Source: Ignavibacteria bacterium (GTDB lineage Bacteria > Bacteroidota > Ignavibacteria > Tepidaquicellales > Tepidaquicellaceae). Taken from it: a stretch of DNA of 42,231 nucleotides. The notes beneath the pieces were generated by a model, which saw nothing but the letters and a program-made list of their open reading frames with translations, made no database searches and was not told where the DNA came from. Location of the stretch: positions 1 through 42,231 of the forward strand of contig JADHVP010000016.1 of the NCBI GenBank assembly GCA_016783945.1, in the 5' to 3' direction. Positions 34,619 to 42,231 of the stretch are shown here, piece by piece. Each line of letters starts with the position of its first letter. Positions within the stretch are counted from its first letter, which is position 1. The position numbers and the translations under genes are program-made.

Positions 34619-35080
34619 ATGCGTAATCAAAAGAAATTAATACTAGAACAACTAGATCGAAAACTGGAACCATTTAAAGGAATCGAAAAAGTCCATGTTC
34701 CAGCAACAGGTTGGATAAACAATATTCGTACGGCTCTCAATATGACTCTGCAACAATTAGGAAATAGACTTAATATGACCAAACAAGGTATTAAAAAAAT
34801 TGAGGAAAGGGAATCTTCAGAATCAATATCGATAAAATCACTAAAAAAGGTTGGAAAAGAATTAGATATGTATTTTGTATATGGTTTTGTTCCAATTCAT
34901 GGTTCAGTAGAAAATCTAGTCGATAAAAATGCCCATATATTGGCTAGAAAAATTGTTCTAAGAACTAGTCAAAATATGAAACTTGAGAATCAGGGAAATA
35001 GTGAAGAAAGAATAAATCAAGCTATAGATGAATTAGCAAGCGAAATTAAACGAGAAATGCCAAAATACTTATGGGATTAG
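34619..35080 (+). CDS. Mobile mystery protein A (XRE-type HTH)
   Basis: 153 residues. The opening LILEQLDRKLEPFKGIEKVH, VPATGWINNIRTALNMTLQQ, and the HTH LGNRLNMTKQGIKKIEERES ending FVYGFVPI match the mobile mystery A family (TIGR02612 as I recall). The family is nearly always followed by the Fic-domain mobile mystery B, and here the two genes overlap by 10 nt. The likely roles are antitoxin and repressor for the Fic protein; this is inference from organisation. Confidence 0.88.
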   Translation: MRNQKKLILEQLDRKLEPFKGIEKVHVPATGWINNIRTALNMTLQQLGNRLNMTKQGIKKIEERESSESISIKSLKKVGKELDMYFVYGFVPIHGSVENLVDKNAHILARKIVLRTSQNMKLENQGNSEERINQAIDELASEIKREMPKYLWD

Positions 35081-35667
35081 ATTTAGAATATATAGACGCT
35101 CAAACTCCACTTGATGAAGATGAAAAAGAAGGCTTGTTAATAAAGACAATAACAACAAAGGGCGAATTAGATGAATTTGAACAATTAAATATTGAAAAAG
35201 CTATTGAATGGACGATTTCAAGAAAATTTAAGACCGAATATCTTCTTTCGGAAAAGTTTGTAAAAGATCTTCATTACAAGATGTTTTGCGATACCTGGTC
35301 TTGGGCAGGTGAATTCAGAAAAACAAACAAGAATATTGGAGTTGACAAATATTCGATAGGGGTTTCACTAAGGCAATTAATTGATGATTGTAAATATTGG
35401 ATTGAAAACGAGACATACCCTGAAGATGAAATTGCAATAAGGTTTAAGCATAAGATTGTGAATATTCATTGTTTTTCAAATGGTAATGGTCGGCATTCAA
35501 GACTAATAGCTGATGTGATTATTAACAAAATTTTTGGAAAGCCCTATTTTACCTGGAGCAGTAATAACCTAAATAAAAAAGGTGAAGCAAGAAACAATTA
35601 CTTGAAAGCAATAAAGGAAGGAGATAAAGGTAATATTCAACCTTTGATTGAATTTGCAAAATCATAA
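35071..35667 (+). CDS. Mobile mystery protein B (Fic/DOC family)
   Basis: 198 residues. The Fic core HCFSNGNGRHSR at 133-144 carries the catalytic His133 and the GNGR anion hole; FCDTWSWAGEFRKTNKNIG at ~72-90 is the flap region typical of the family. Fic proteins transfer AMP or related groups to target proteins and often act as toxins. The motif has Cys in place of the common Pro and Asn137 in place of Asp/Glu; Asn there is, as far as I recall, normal in this family. Coupled to the HTH gene by a 10-nt overlap. Confidence 0.9.
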   Translation: MGLDLEYIDAQTPLDEDEKEGLLIKTITTKGELDEFEQLNIEKAIEWTISRKFKTEYLLSEKFVKDLHYKMFCDTWSWAGEFRKTNKNIGVDKYSIGVSLRQLIDDCKYWIENETYPEDEIAIRFKHKIVNIHCFSNGNGRHSRLIADVIINKIFGKPYFTWSSNNLNKKGEARNNYLKAIKEGDKGNIQPLIEFAKS

Positions 35668-35677
35668 GAAAAGATGC

Positions 35678-35810
35678 TGCTAACAACGGTTATACACAAA
35701 AGGATTACAGTTCAAAATTGAATATAAATGCGAGTTATTAAAATTAATAATAAATTTTAACAGAAGTGCTATTTAATCTCTTAAAGGGCATAACCAGACC
35801 GCTGTTAGAC
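35678..35810 (+). other. attC-like recombination site after the Fic gene
   Basis: CTAACAACGG (35680-35689) pairs with CCGCTGTTAG (35799-35808) with one mismatch, and GGTTAT (35688-35693) with ATAACC (35790-35795), leaving AGA as a bulge. R''-like TGCTAAC at 35678 and R'-like GTTAGAC at 35804-35810 bound a 133-nt site starting 11 nt after the Fic stop. Crossover predicted after G35804. GCTAAC matches the cassette start GTTAGC at 34429. Confidence 0.6.
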
Positions 35811-35906
35811 GATATACACTTTTCTGAGGTTGCCTTTCTTATATACTTGTTTTAAATAACTTTTAACTTAGAGTTGAAAAGAATAAATTTATGTACGCGC
35901 GGTAAT

Positions 35907-35944
35907 CCTGCCCGGTGACAGGCAGGTGCAATGCGTGTATTAGG
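35907..35944 (+). other. Hairpin and CGCAATGCGT-type boundary element before the AIPR gene
   Basis: CCTGCC (35907-35912) and GGCAGG (35921-35926) form a hairpin, directly followed by GCAATGCGTGTATTAGG (35928-35944), which differs from 28261-28277 at one base. TTGGGCGC follows at 35949, weakly resembling the cassette start. Confidence 0.45.
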
Positions 35945-35993
35945 AAATTGGGCGCATCTAAAATAAATCCTTTAATCAAAAATTGAATTTAAT

Positions 35994-37709
35994 ATGGAAA
36001 GAAAAAACTTCATCGATTTGCTTAAAAGGATATCTGATTCAAAGTTTAATAATCAAAATGCTGCTAATATTTCAAAAGCACTTGGTTTCTATTTTTTAAA
36101 AAGATATGCTGAAACCGAATATGACGATATAGATTATTGGAATAGTAATGTAGATTCTGCAAATGACAGAGGATTTGATTTTGTGTTTTTTGATGACAGT
36201 TCTGATTCTTTATTAAAGACATATTTTATTCAATGTAAATTTTCTGAAGATGGAGAATCAAGTATTAATGAAAATGAAGTATCCAAAACGATAAATAACT
36301 ATAAAACCTTTCCTGAAATACAGGGTAATATTAATCAAAAACTTGATTCGAAGATTAATGAATATAAAATTCAGTCACAGAAAGAGAATATGGAAATTGA
36401 AAAATATGGGATTTATATAAATCTTGGAGTTTTTACAAAAAATGCAAAAGAGGCACTTGAAAGAGCAAATTTTGAAATTTACGACTTTGAAAAGTTTAAC
36501 AGTGAATTATTATTAGATGAAAGACTTCCAGATATTAATATAACACTAAAAAAGCCTTCTCTTAACTACAACGATAGTAATTTTTTGGCAATTCTATCAG
36601 TAAAAGAATTTTTAAATAATGAAATAATAAGAAATCTAATAGAAACTCAAAAAATATTTCATTATAATGTACGTGGTTTAATGCGTAATCGAAAAAACTC
36701 TATTGCTGACGATATAAAAAATACAGTTAAAAATGAACCAGATAAATTATTTCAAAGAAACAATGGTTTAACAATTATTTGCCAAAGTATTACCAAAGAT
36801 GATCGATTAAATTTCACTCTAAAATAAGCATCTATTATTAATGGTCAACAAACTATTCGTGCCATGATGTCAGTATGGGGTGATTTAAATGAAAATACAA
36901 AGGCAAATCTCGCATTGACTGTAAAAGTATTAGGAATTGAGATTGGAGATAATATCGATGAAATATTAAAAGTTGCGAAAGCTTCTAATAAACAGAATGC
37001 AATTAAAGAAAGTGACTTATTTGCTAATGAACCAGAACAAAGGGATTTAGAACAAAAAGCATTATATCTTCCTGAAGCAATTAGGTATACCTATATTTCT
37101 AAACGTACAATTCAATATCCGGATGAAAGTAAAGTCATTACTAGAGATGAAGCTACTTTATTATTGAGTTTATTTATTAACCAAAATCCATCTGATAGAT
37201 TAGAAGGTTTATATAAGAGCCATTATAAATCAATTTTTGAAGACATTAAACCCGAATACATTCCGATAATACGGTTGATAAGATTAAAAATTGAGGAAAG
37301 GTACCAAAAACAAGACAATAATACGACCGAGAAATTTTGGAGCGAAAAAGCTTATAAAAGATTCAAGAAAAAAAACACTTTGAATTTTTCACTTTATTTA
37401 TTCTCAATTCTGCTTGCTGATAAAGGATATCATAATAAGTCATCAAGAAAAGAACTACTTGATAAGATTTACAAGAAAATGCAACGGATAAATAATTTTG
37501 ACATTAGTTCTTATTTTAACAATGCTTTTTGGTTAGCATTACAAAATTCATGTTTAAAGTTTTTAAGGATAAAATATGAGGACCATAATACGACCTCTGA
37601 TGAGCTGCGTAAAGAGGTAAATAAAGAGGATTTCATGAGAGAATATAATAATTATTGTGCGGACAAAGCAAGCGAAGGTGAATTTTTGCCTGCAATCAAT
37701 ATTGAATAA
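35994..37709 (+). pseudogene. AIPR-family abortive infection protein, interrupted by one in-frame stop
   Basis: Two parts in the same frame, 35994-36827 and onward to 37709, are separated only by a TAA at 36825-36827. The first ends at DKLFQRNNGLTIICQSITKD and FTLK; the next codons read ASIINGQQTIRAMMSVWGDL, the conserved NGQQT core of AIPR proteins, so the stop breaks the centre of the family motif. Total ~571 codons, about the family length. AIPR proteins were found as phage-resistance (abortive infection) factors. Either a young pseudogene or a sequencing error. ATG at 36864 could start a C-terminal piece but lacks the motif. Confidence 0.83.
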
Positions 37710-37716
37710 TCTACTG

Positions 37717-37836
37717 CGACCAACAAGCAGTATACGAAATGCAGGCTGATATACTAGCTTTAGAACAATGTACAAGAAACAAACATATGACGGTCCGATA
37801 AGCCGGTGTGATGAAACCCGTAATGCACATACCACC
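37717..37836 (+). other. Degenerate attC-like site after the AIPR gene
   Basis: CAACAAGCAGTATACGAAAT at 37721-37740 closely resembles AACAAGCGGTACACGAAAT at the attC-like site 32182-32200, in the same place after a gene stop (8 nt). A weak partner TAATGCACATACC lies at 37821-37833, but no clear GTTRRRY end follows. It is 60 nt from the BI-1 stop. Confidence 0.4.
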
Positions 37837-37894
37837 AACCTCTGATAAAATGGATTGAATAAACGCTGTTTCCTCTCATTCTCATCATAATCAA

Positions 37895-38617
37895 CTACCT
37901 CCTGCTTCCCATAATCCTTAGCAAGAATAAAAACATATTAATGAAATCGAGGTAGAGGTTTAAAGCTCCCATTATTGCAGCTTTCTTCACAGCCTCACTC
38001 TTGCCGTCTATACTTTGAGCCATTCTTTTAATCTTTTGTGTATCCCATGCCGTCAAACCCACAAATATAATTACGCCCGCATAACTGATTATCCAGTATA
38101 GCATCTCGTTTCGGAGAAACATATTAACAACACTCGCTATGATTATTCCGATTAAACCCATAAATGCAAAAGCGCCTATCTTCGATAAATCCATCTTTGT
38201 AATGTATCCGAAAACACTCACCGAACCAAACATTGCTGCACAGATAAAGAAAGTAGAAGCGATTGAAGCTGATGTATAAACAAAAAATAATAAAGAAAAC
38301 GTTAAACCTGTTATTGCCGAATAAAAGAAAAAGGCTCCAATAGCAACTATTGCAGGAATTTTATTTATAGCAAAACTAAGACCTATTACTATTAATAACT
38401 GAAAAATGAGTAATCCATAAAACAGGAAAATATTCCGGGCTATGAATTCTTCAGTGATAACGGTTGATACGGCGTAAGCAATTAATCCTGTAATTGCAAG
38501 ACCCGTTGTCATCCAGTTATAAACATTTAAAAGAAATGTTTTGGAAACCGCTGCCGCTTCAGTCTTTGGTAACGTTCGAGTTTGATACTGGTTAAGATTA
38601 TAATCCTGGTTAGTCAT
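37895..38617 (-). CDS. Bax inhibitor-1/YccA family membrane protein
   Basis: 240 residues with seven hydrophobic helices. Family segments include [58 protein letters not shown] and the charged C-terminal tail LLRIMGSRR. Members behave as pH-sensitive calcium leak channels in characterised bacteria; function here is not shown. It is convergent with the NlpC gene across the island, and its 3' end occurs twice inside it. Stop at 37895-37897 marks the right island border. Confidence 0.92.
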   Translation of the reverse strand: MTNQDYNLNQYQTRTLPKTEAAAVSKTFLLNVYNWMTTGLAITGLIAYAVSTVITEEFIARNIFLFYGLLIFQLLIVIGLSFAINKIPAIVAIGAFFFYSAITGLTFSLLFFVYTSASIASTFFICAAMFGSVSVFGYITKMDLSKIGAFAFMGLIGIIIASVVNMFLRNEMLYWIISYAGVIIFVGLTAWDTQKIKRMAQSIDGKSEAVKKAAIMGALNLYLDFINMFLFLLRIMGSRR

Positions 38618-38677
38618 ATTGATTTAATTTTTTGAACAAATTAGAATTATTTTCTGAATAATAAAATTCCATTTTGC

Positions 38678-41017
38678 TTAAGATACTTTACTTTGAATTC
38701 TATTCACTCTTATATAATCGATTACACCATAACAGCATACAGCTATCAAAGTTAACAGACTTATTAACAAAAACATTTTTAAATTCCCTTCGTCATAATA
38801 CAGTTCAATCTCTGCTCCTGCAGAAGGTGATACAACACCCCGCATTGAATTATTCACTCGGTATACTTCGCTTTCCTGACCATTGACTCTCGCTTTCCAT
38901 TTCGGATACCACGAATCGCTAATTACAACCAACCCGGGAGCATCAGCTTTTATTTTCAAAATATGATTACCCTCTTCTATAATTTTTGCTGTAGAGTTTT
39001 CGGAATTTGGAGGCATTTGAGGAGCGTTTCCATTTACAATTGCCTTATCACGAGGATTGAAATTCTCATCTAATAATAATCCTGCACTTTCTTTATTTTC
39101 AGCAGGAGTGCTTACAACATCTTTCACTATCCAGGCTCTCGGAAAAACATCTGTCAATTCGTAATGCTTAATTCCAAGAGTATCTGACTTTAAGACAAAA
39201 GGTTCTGGTAGAACATAACTGCTTATAAAATCTTTTACGCTCCACATTTGTGAGAGTTTTATAAACTGCGGTTTAATTTCGAGGAATTTCTTATCTTTCA
39301 GAGAAGCTGTTTTTCTGATAATCCCCGGATGATCCTGATCACCCCACACTCCGTATATATAATACGGGCACAGGTTAATATATCCTCCTACTGAGTTAAT
39401 ATGATAAATTGCTCCTATGTTCGGTGGAATAATATTCGCAGCAAGACGATAAAGTGATTTATCCCCTTCCCATCCTTTACTTACATTATATAAATTAGTA
39501 TTATATTCAACATCACCCAGAGTAAACACTCTCCCGAAATCATCAGTTTTAATTGCGTTAATATTTTTGTTATCTTTTGGGAAAAATATTTCAGGGTCCG
39601 CAGTTGCAACTCCTCTACCCGTAACTGAATATATATCAATTATGACAATTACCGATAAAATCACTCCTGGAAGGTAAGGTTTGCTTTTTATGAGTTTTGA
39701 TAAACCACTTGAGCTCCCTGAGGGTAAAGGTTGAGTCTTTCCTTTTACTTTTTTCTTTCCTTTTTTTATTTGAGAAGGTTTCTGCTTTAACGTGAGCTTG
39801 TCAATAACAAATTTTAATCCGAAAGCGCTCAGAAATATCAGTGATAGTTCCGTTCCAATAAACCACCTCGCAGGAAAACGGAACGAACTTACAAACGGAA
39901 GTATTGAAAATATTTTATACAGCTTAAGGTTTTCGCCAAGAGCAAGGAGAAAGGATATTACAGAAATAATTACGAAAATTTTTACATAATTATTTTTTTT
40001 GAATCCCTTAAAAATTGCTAACAAGGCTAATACAAAAACAATAATGCTTACATAATGGAAATATTCCCAGAAGAGATAAATTTCATTACTATCATATGTT
40101 CCATTACCCGCATTTCCCGAGTAGTATGGATATATGAATGTCAAAAATCCTTTCCAGGGCAAGCTTCCCATCCCTGTATACTCGGACGTTAGTTGATCAG
40201 CACTCCGAATCGAATATGAAGCAAGCTGCATTGTGTTACTTAATTGTGCATAACCTATAGCAATGCTTATTACGACAGCTAAAATTAAAAATATAATAAA
40301 TTTCTTTGTGTATGCAGACAGCTTTAGGTTATCTATGTTCTCTACCTTATCTTTTGATGAAAAATAAAATCTTAGAACTAAATATAAAACAGCAAGGAAT
40401 CCGCAAATAAACGAAAACTGGGGATGGTTTGTTAAAAGCATAAGTCCAAGTACCGAACCAAAGAGCATTGCTGATGATACCCTGAACTTTCTAGCATACA
40501 TTTCTGCAAAAAGGAAAAGCCATGGTGTTAAAGCAATCACAGCTAAGATATTCAAATGCCGTGTATGACCGTTTGTTATGGAACCACAAACGGAAGCAGC
40601 AACTGCTGCGGGAATTGAATTCCATCCCGAACCTGAAATTAATTTAACAAAAAAATAAACTCCCATCCCGGCAAGCATTGCGTGAAATATTATAAACCAG
40701 TTCATTGCTTGAATAGGATTCAAGAGGTAACACGTTATAAAGTTGAAAGGATATAAAAAACCACTTTGACCTTCCGCAAAAACCGGATAGCCGGAAAAAA
40801 TATATGGCGTCCATTGTAATAGTTCACCTGCCTTAAGCGCCTCGCTGTATAGAAACCTAACTGGAAAGTATAAGTACAGCAGGTCGTTCGTTGATATATC
40901 GTTAGTAGCGATTACTTCGCCTTTGAGTAAACCAAAAAAAAGTATGAACACTGCTCCCGTGACAAACAATAGTGCAGTTATATCCGGGGCTCTTTCTTTA
41001 AAGAAATTGTTTTGCAT
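38678..41017 (-). CDS. YfhO family membrane protein
   Basis: About 779 residues from the ATG at 41017 (MQNNFFKERAPDITALLF), which precedes the first membrane helix; an upstream ATG at 41107 would add a 30-residue stretch unlike the family. About a dozen membrane helices occupy ~15-500. The loop with DLLYLYFPVRFLYSEALKAG and PYIFSGYPVFAEGQSGFLYP is typical of YfhO/GT-C-type proteins. A large extracytoplasmic domain follows, with a late VVISDSWYPKWKARVNGQES segment and a final helix. YfhO of B. subtilis is linked to sugar decoration of lipoteichoic acid; here the substrate is unknown. Confidence 0.83.
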   Translation of the reverse strand: MQNNFFKERAPDITALLFVTGAVFILFFGLLKGEVIATNDISTNDLLYLYFPVRFLYSEALKAGELLQWTPYIFSGYPVFAEGQSGFLYPFNFITCYLLNPIQAMNWFIIFHAMLAGMGVYFFVKLISGSGWNSIPAAVAASVCGSITNGHTRHLNILAVIALTPWLFLFAEMYARKFRVSSAMLFGSVLGLMLLTNHPQFSFICGFLAVLYLVLRFYFSSKDKVENIDNLKLSAYTKKFIIFLILAVVISIAIGYAQLSNTMQLASYSIRSADQLTSEYTGMGSLPWKGFLTFIYPYYSGNAGNGTYDSNEIYLFWEYFHYVSIIVFVLALLAIFKGFKKNNYVKIFVIISVISFLLALGENLKLYKIFSILPFVSSFRFPARWFIGTELSLIFLSAFGLKFVIDKLTLKQKPSQIKKGKKKVKGKTQPLPSGSSSGLSKLIKSKPYLPGVILSVIVIIDIYSVTGRGVATADPEIFFPKDNKNINAIKTDDFGRVFTLGDVEYNTNLYNVSKGWEGDKSLYRLAANIIPPNIGAIYHINSVGGYINLCPYYIYGVWGDQDHPGIIRKTASLKDKKFLEIKPQFIKLSQMWSVKDFISSYVLPEPFVLKSDTLGIKHYELTDVFPRAWIVKDVVSTPAENKESAGLLLDENFNPRDKAIVNGNAPQMPPNSENSTAKIIEEGNHILKIKADAPGLVVISDSWYPKWKARVNGQESEVYRVNNSMRGVVSPSAGAEIELYYDEGNLKMFLLISLLTLIAVCCYGVIDYIRVNRIQSKVS

Positions 41018-41228
41018 TAGGTGATTAATAATGTTATTAGCATTAACCCGTTTCTCTTGTACCCAAATTGCACTTGTAACATTGACAACCCTTTGAGAGA
41101 AACGCAATTAGCATAGCAGCTAATTTTCTTACTATGAAAGTCTATCATTTTCAATAACCGAATGATGCTCCAAAATGTAATTACTCACTAAAGAGTACAA
41201 TCAATGTTCGGGTAGATTAAATTCTTGT

Positions 41229-41328
41229 GTCCCGTTAGGGACTAAATATTTTAACATGTTTCGTCCCTCACGGAACTTATTTATGTATATAGATTCATTT
41301 ACTAAAAATATTATGTCCTTATCAGGAC
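41229..41328. repeat. Dispersed repeat: three GTCCC-N4-GGGAC-type hairpins
   Basis: GTCCC-GTTA-GGGAC at 41229-41242, GTCCC-TCAC-GGAAC at 41263-41276 and GTCCT-TATC-AGGAC at 41315-41328, each with 5-bp arms and a 4-nt loop. The middle one has one mismatched pair. They lie in the gap between YfhO and the DUF4136 gene. A fourth of the same design is at 13792. Similar hairpin groups are, as I recall, common in genomes of this superphylum; origin unknown. The rest of 41018-41344 holds no gene. Confidence 0.6.
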
Positions 41329-41344
41329 AACAAATAAAAAATCA

Positions 41345-41857
41345 CTACCCCTTCGGAGGAAATTCTTCAAGAATCTCGATAATAACTTCTTTAATAATTG
41401 TATTTATATCGTTACGGTCTCCTCTGATACCCGTCCCCCAGCCTCTCCAGACGAGTTCATCATTTTTCGTATCGATTATATCTATAACTATCATACCTTC
41501 TTTGTATTTATTAACATAAACATCCTCCCGCCAGAATCCTCTCCATCTTCCAACTCTGTGAACTCTTCTTGTTATATCTACTTTATCTTTCGCCTCAGTA
41601 TAGAAAGCAACTTTAAAATCCGGGTCAATGTCATTCAAAGAATATCCTTTCCCTACGAGGTCCAGACTTATATACTTCTCTACTTTCTTATTGATTAGTT
41701 CATATTTTTGGTCCTGAGGTTTTTCTTTTGTTTCAAAACTATAGGTTTTCAAGTCCTTGAAGTTAAAATCCATATCGTAATCGGAAGTTACTGAGACCGA
41801 TGAGCATGAGTATATCAAAAACAAGAAAGTTGGTATAAATATTTTGAATACTTTCAT
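41345..41857 (-). CDS. DUF4136 lipoprotein
   Basis: 170 residues. Lipoprotein signal with lipobox at IYSCSS (Cys18). The mature part has the DUF4136 pattern: DYDMDFNFKDLKTYSFE, KKVEKYISLDLVGKGYSLND, DPDFKVAFYTEAKDKVDI and a C-terminal GMIVIDIIDTKNDELVWRGW. Family members are outer-membrane or periplasmic lipoproteins of unknown function. 41 nt downstream of guaB on the same strand; might be co-transcribed. Confidence 0.87.
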   Translation of the reverse strand: MKVFKIFIPTFLFLIYSCSSVSVTSDYDMDFNFKDLKTYSFETKEKPQDQKYELINKKVEKYISLDLVGKGYSLNDIDPDFKVAFYTEAKDKVDITRRVHRVGRWRGFWREDVYVNKYKEGMIVIDIIDTKNDELVWRGWGTGIRGDRNDINTIIKEVIIEILEEFPPKG

Positions 41858-41898
41858 GATATTGTGTTAATTAAAAAGAAATAATTATGAATTTGCTT

Positions 41899-42231
41899 TT
41901 ACCTGTTTTTCAAACTATAGTTGGGTGCTTCCTTTGTAATTTTAACATCGTGCGGGTGTGACTCTCGTAAACCCGAATTCGTTACTTTTACAAATTTAGT
42001 TTTTTTCTGCATCTCCTGTATATCCTTAGCACCGCAATATCCCATCGATGCTCTAAGACCACCAATTATTTGATAAACCGTATCACTCAACAGACCTTTA
42101 TATGGAACTATTCCTTCAATTCCTTCGGGAACGAGTTTCGTGATATCATCTTCTACATCCTGGAAATATCTGTCTTTACTTCCCTCTTTCATTGCTTCTA
42201 TTGAACCCATACCGCGATAAACTTTATAAGT
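41899..42231 (-). CDS. guaB: IMP dehydrogenase, C-terminal part
   Basis: Partial gene entering from the right edge, 110 codons plus stop. The reading begins [20 protein letters not shown], the conserved flap region of IMP dehydrogenase, followed by [16 protein letters not shown] and [20 protein letters not shown], and ends in the usual Ser/Asn-rich tail. The enzyme converts IMP to XMP in guanine nucleotide synthesis. Catalytic Cys and CBS domains are outside the window. Confidence 0.95.
   Translation of the reverse strand, partial: TYKVYRGMGSIEAMKEGSKDRYFQDVEDDITKLVPEGIEGIVPYKGLLSDTVYQIIGGLRASMGYCGAKDIQEMQKKTKFVKVTNSGLRESHPHDVKITKEAPNYSLKNR

Noticed and set aside
25606-37894. Integrase, transposase or phage genes in the island
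   Set aside because: I looked for tyrosine recombinase (including IntI), DDE transposase and phage structural motifs and saw none. The mobility evidence is only the attC-like sites and gene-end repeats.
28000-38000. CRISPR array
   Set aside because: The repeats here are few, irregularly spaced and are gene-end fragments or hairpins; no regular repeat-spacer pattern exists.

Overview
AT-rich bacterial chromosome segment. The gene content suggests the Bacteroidota/Chlorobiota/Ignavibacteria group, and something Ignavibacteria-like is my best guess. The grounds are a large secreted protein with lamin-tail domains and a FlgD-like C-terminal domain, TMTC-like TPR membrane proteins, a YfhO family protein, a two-domain formiminotransferase-cyclodeaminase, and scattered GTCCC-N4-GGGAC hairpins. 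The taxonomic assignment is inference. The standard bacterial code fits throughout, with several TTG starts.

Positions 1-25605 are a mostly ordinary housekeeping and envelope region. It holds a cysteine desulfurase (partial), pgsA, an HU-like protein, ruvX, an AlbA_2 protein, an S9 peptidase, a saccharopine dehydrogenase-like enzyme, a PiT phosphate transporter with a PhoU-like tail, a KefB-like antiporter, ftcD, a methyltransferase and a HAD phosphatase. Next come a TPR histidine kinase-like protein whose phospho-acceptor position is Tyr, tRNA-Pro(GGG), small secreted and membrane proteins, a SagB-type nitroreductase-like protein, a TMTC-like protein, the lamin-tail protein and an NlpC/P60 hydrolase.

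Positions 25606-37894 are an accessory island between two convergent conserved genes, NlpC/P60 (ends 25605, + strand) and a Bax-inhibitor-1 membrane protein (stop at 37895, - strand). Its cargo is: a light/UV-type operon (DUF2867 SDR, TspO, pyrimidine-dimer glycosylase with a frameshift); a one-gene AAA_14/DUF4143-TIR fusion; a HicB-like protein and a DUF6398-like protein; YefM-YoeB; HigBA; a GIY-YIG(T5orf172)-HTH protein; the mobile mystery A/B (HTH/Fic) pair; and an AIPR abortive-infection gene broken by one in-frame stop. Two layers of structure explain the island. (1) The 3' ends of both flanking genes recur inside it, always in the parental orientation: NlpC 3' end at 28012, 32496 and 33281; BI-1 3' end at 30190 and 32294. 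(2) Several cargo genes end in long imperfect hairpins with integron attC architecture. For the TIR gene, the start of the cassette (G|TTATGGGC at 28280) is the exact 9-nt complement of the first arm of its terminal hairpin (GCCCATAAC at 30018), as expected for an integron gene cassette. No integrase is in the window, so this looks like an integrase-less attC cluster sitting in a recombination hotspot loaded with defence and toxin-antitoxin genes.

Positions 37895-42231 return to conserved genes: BI-1, a YfhO family protein, a three-hairpin dispersed repeat, a DUF4136 lipoprotein, and the 3' end of guaB.
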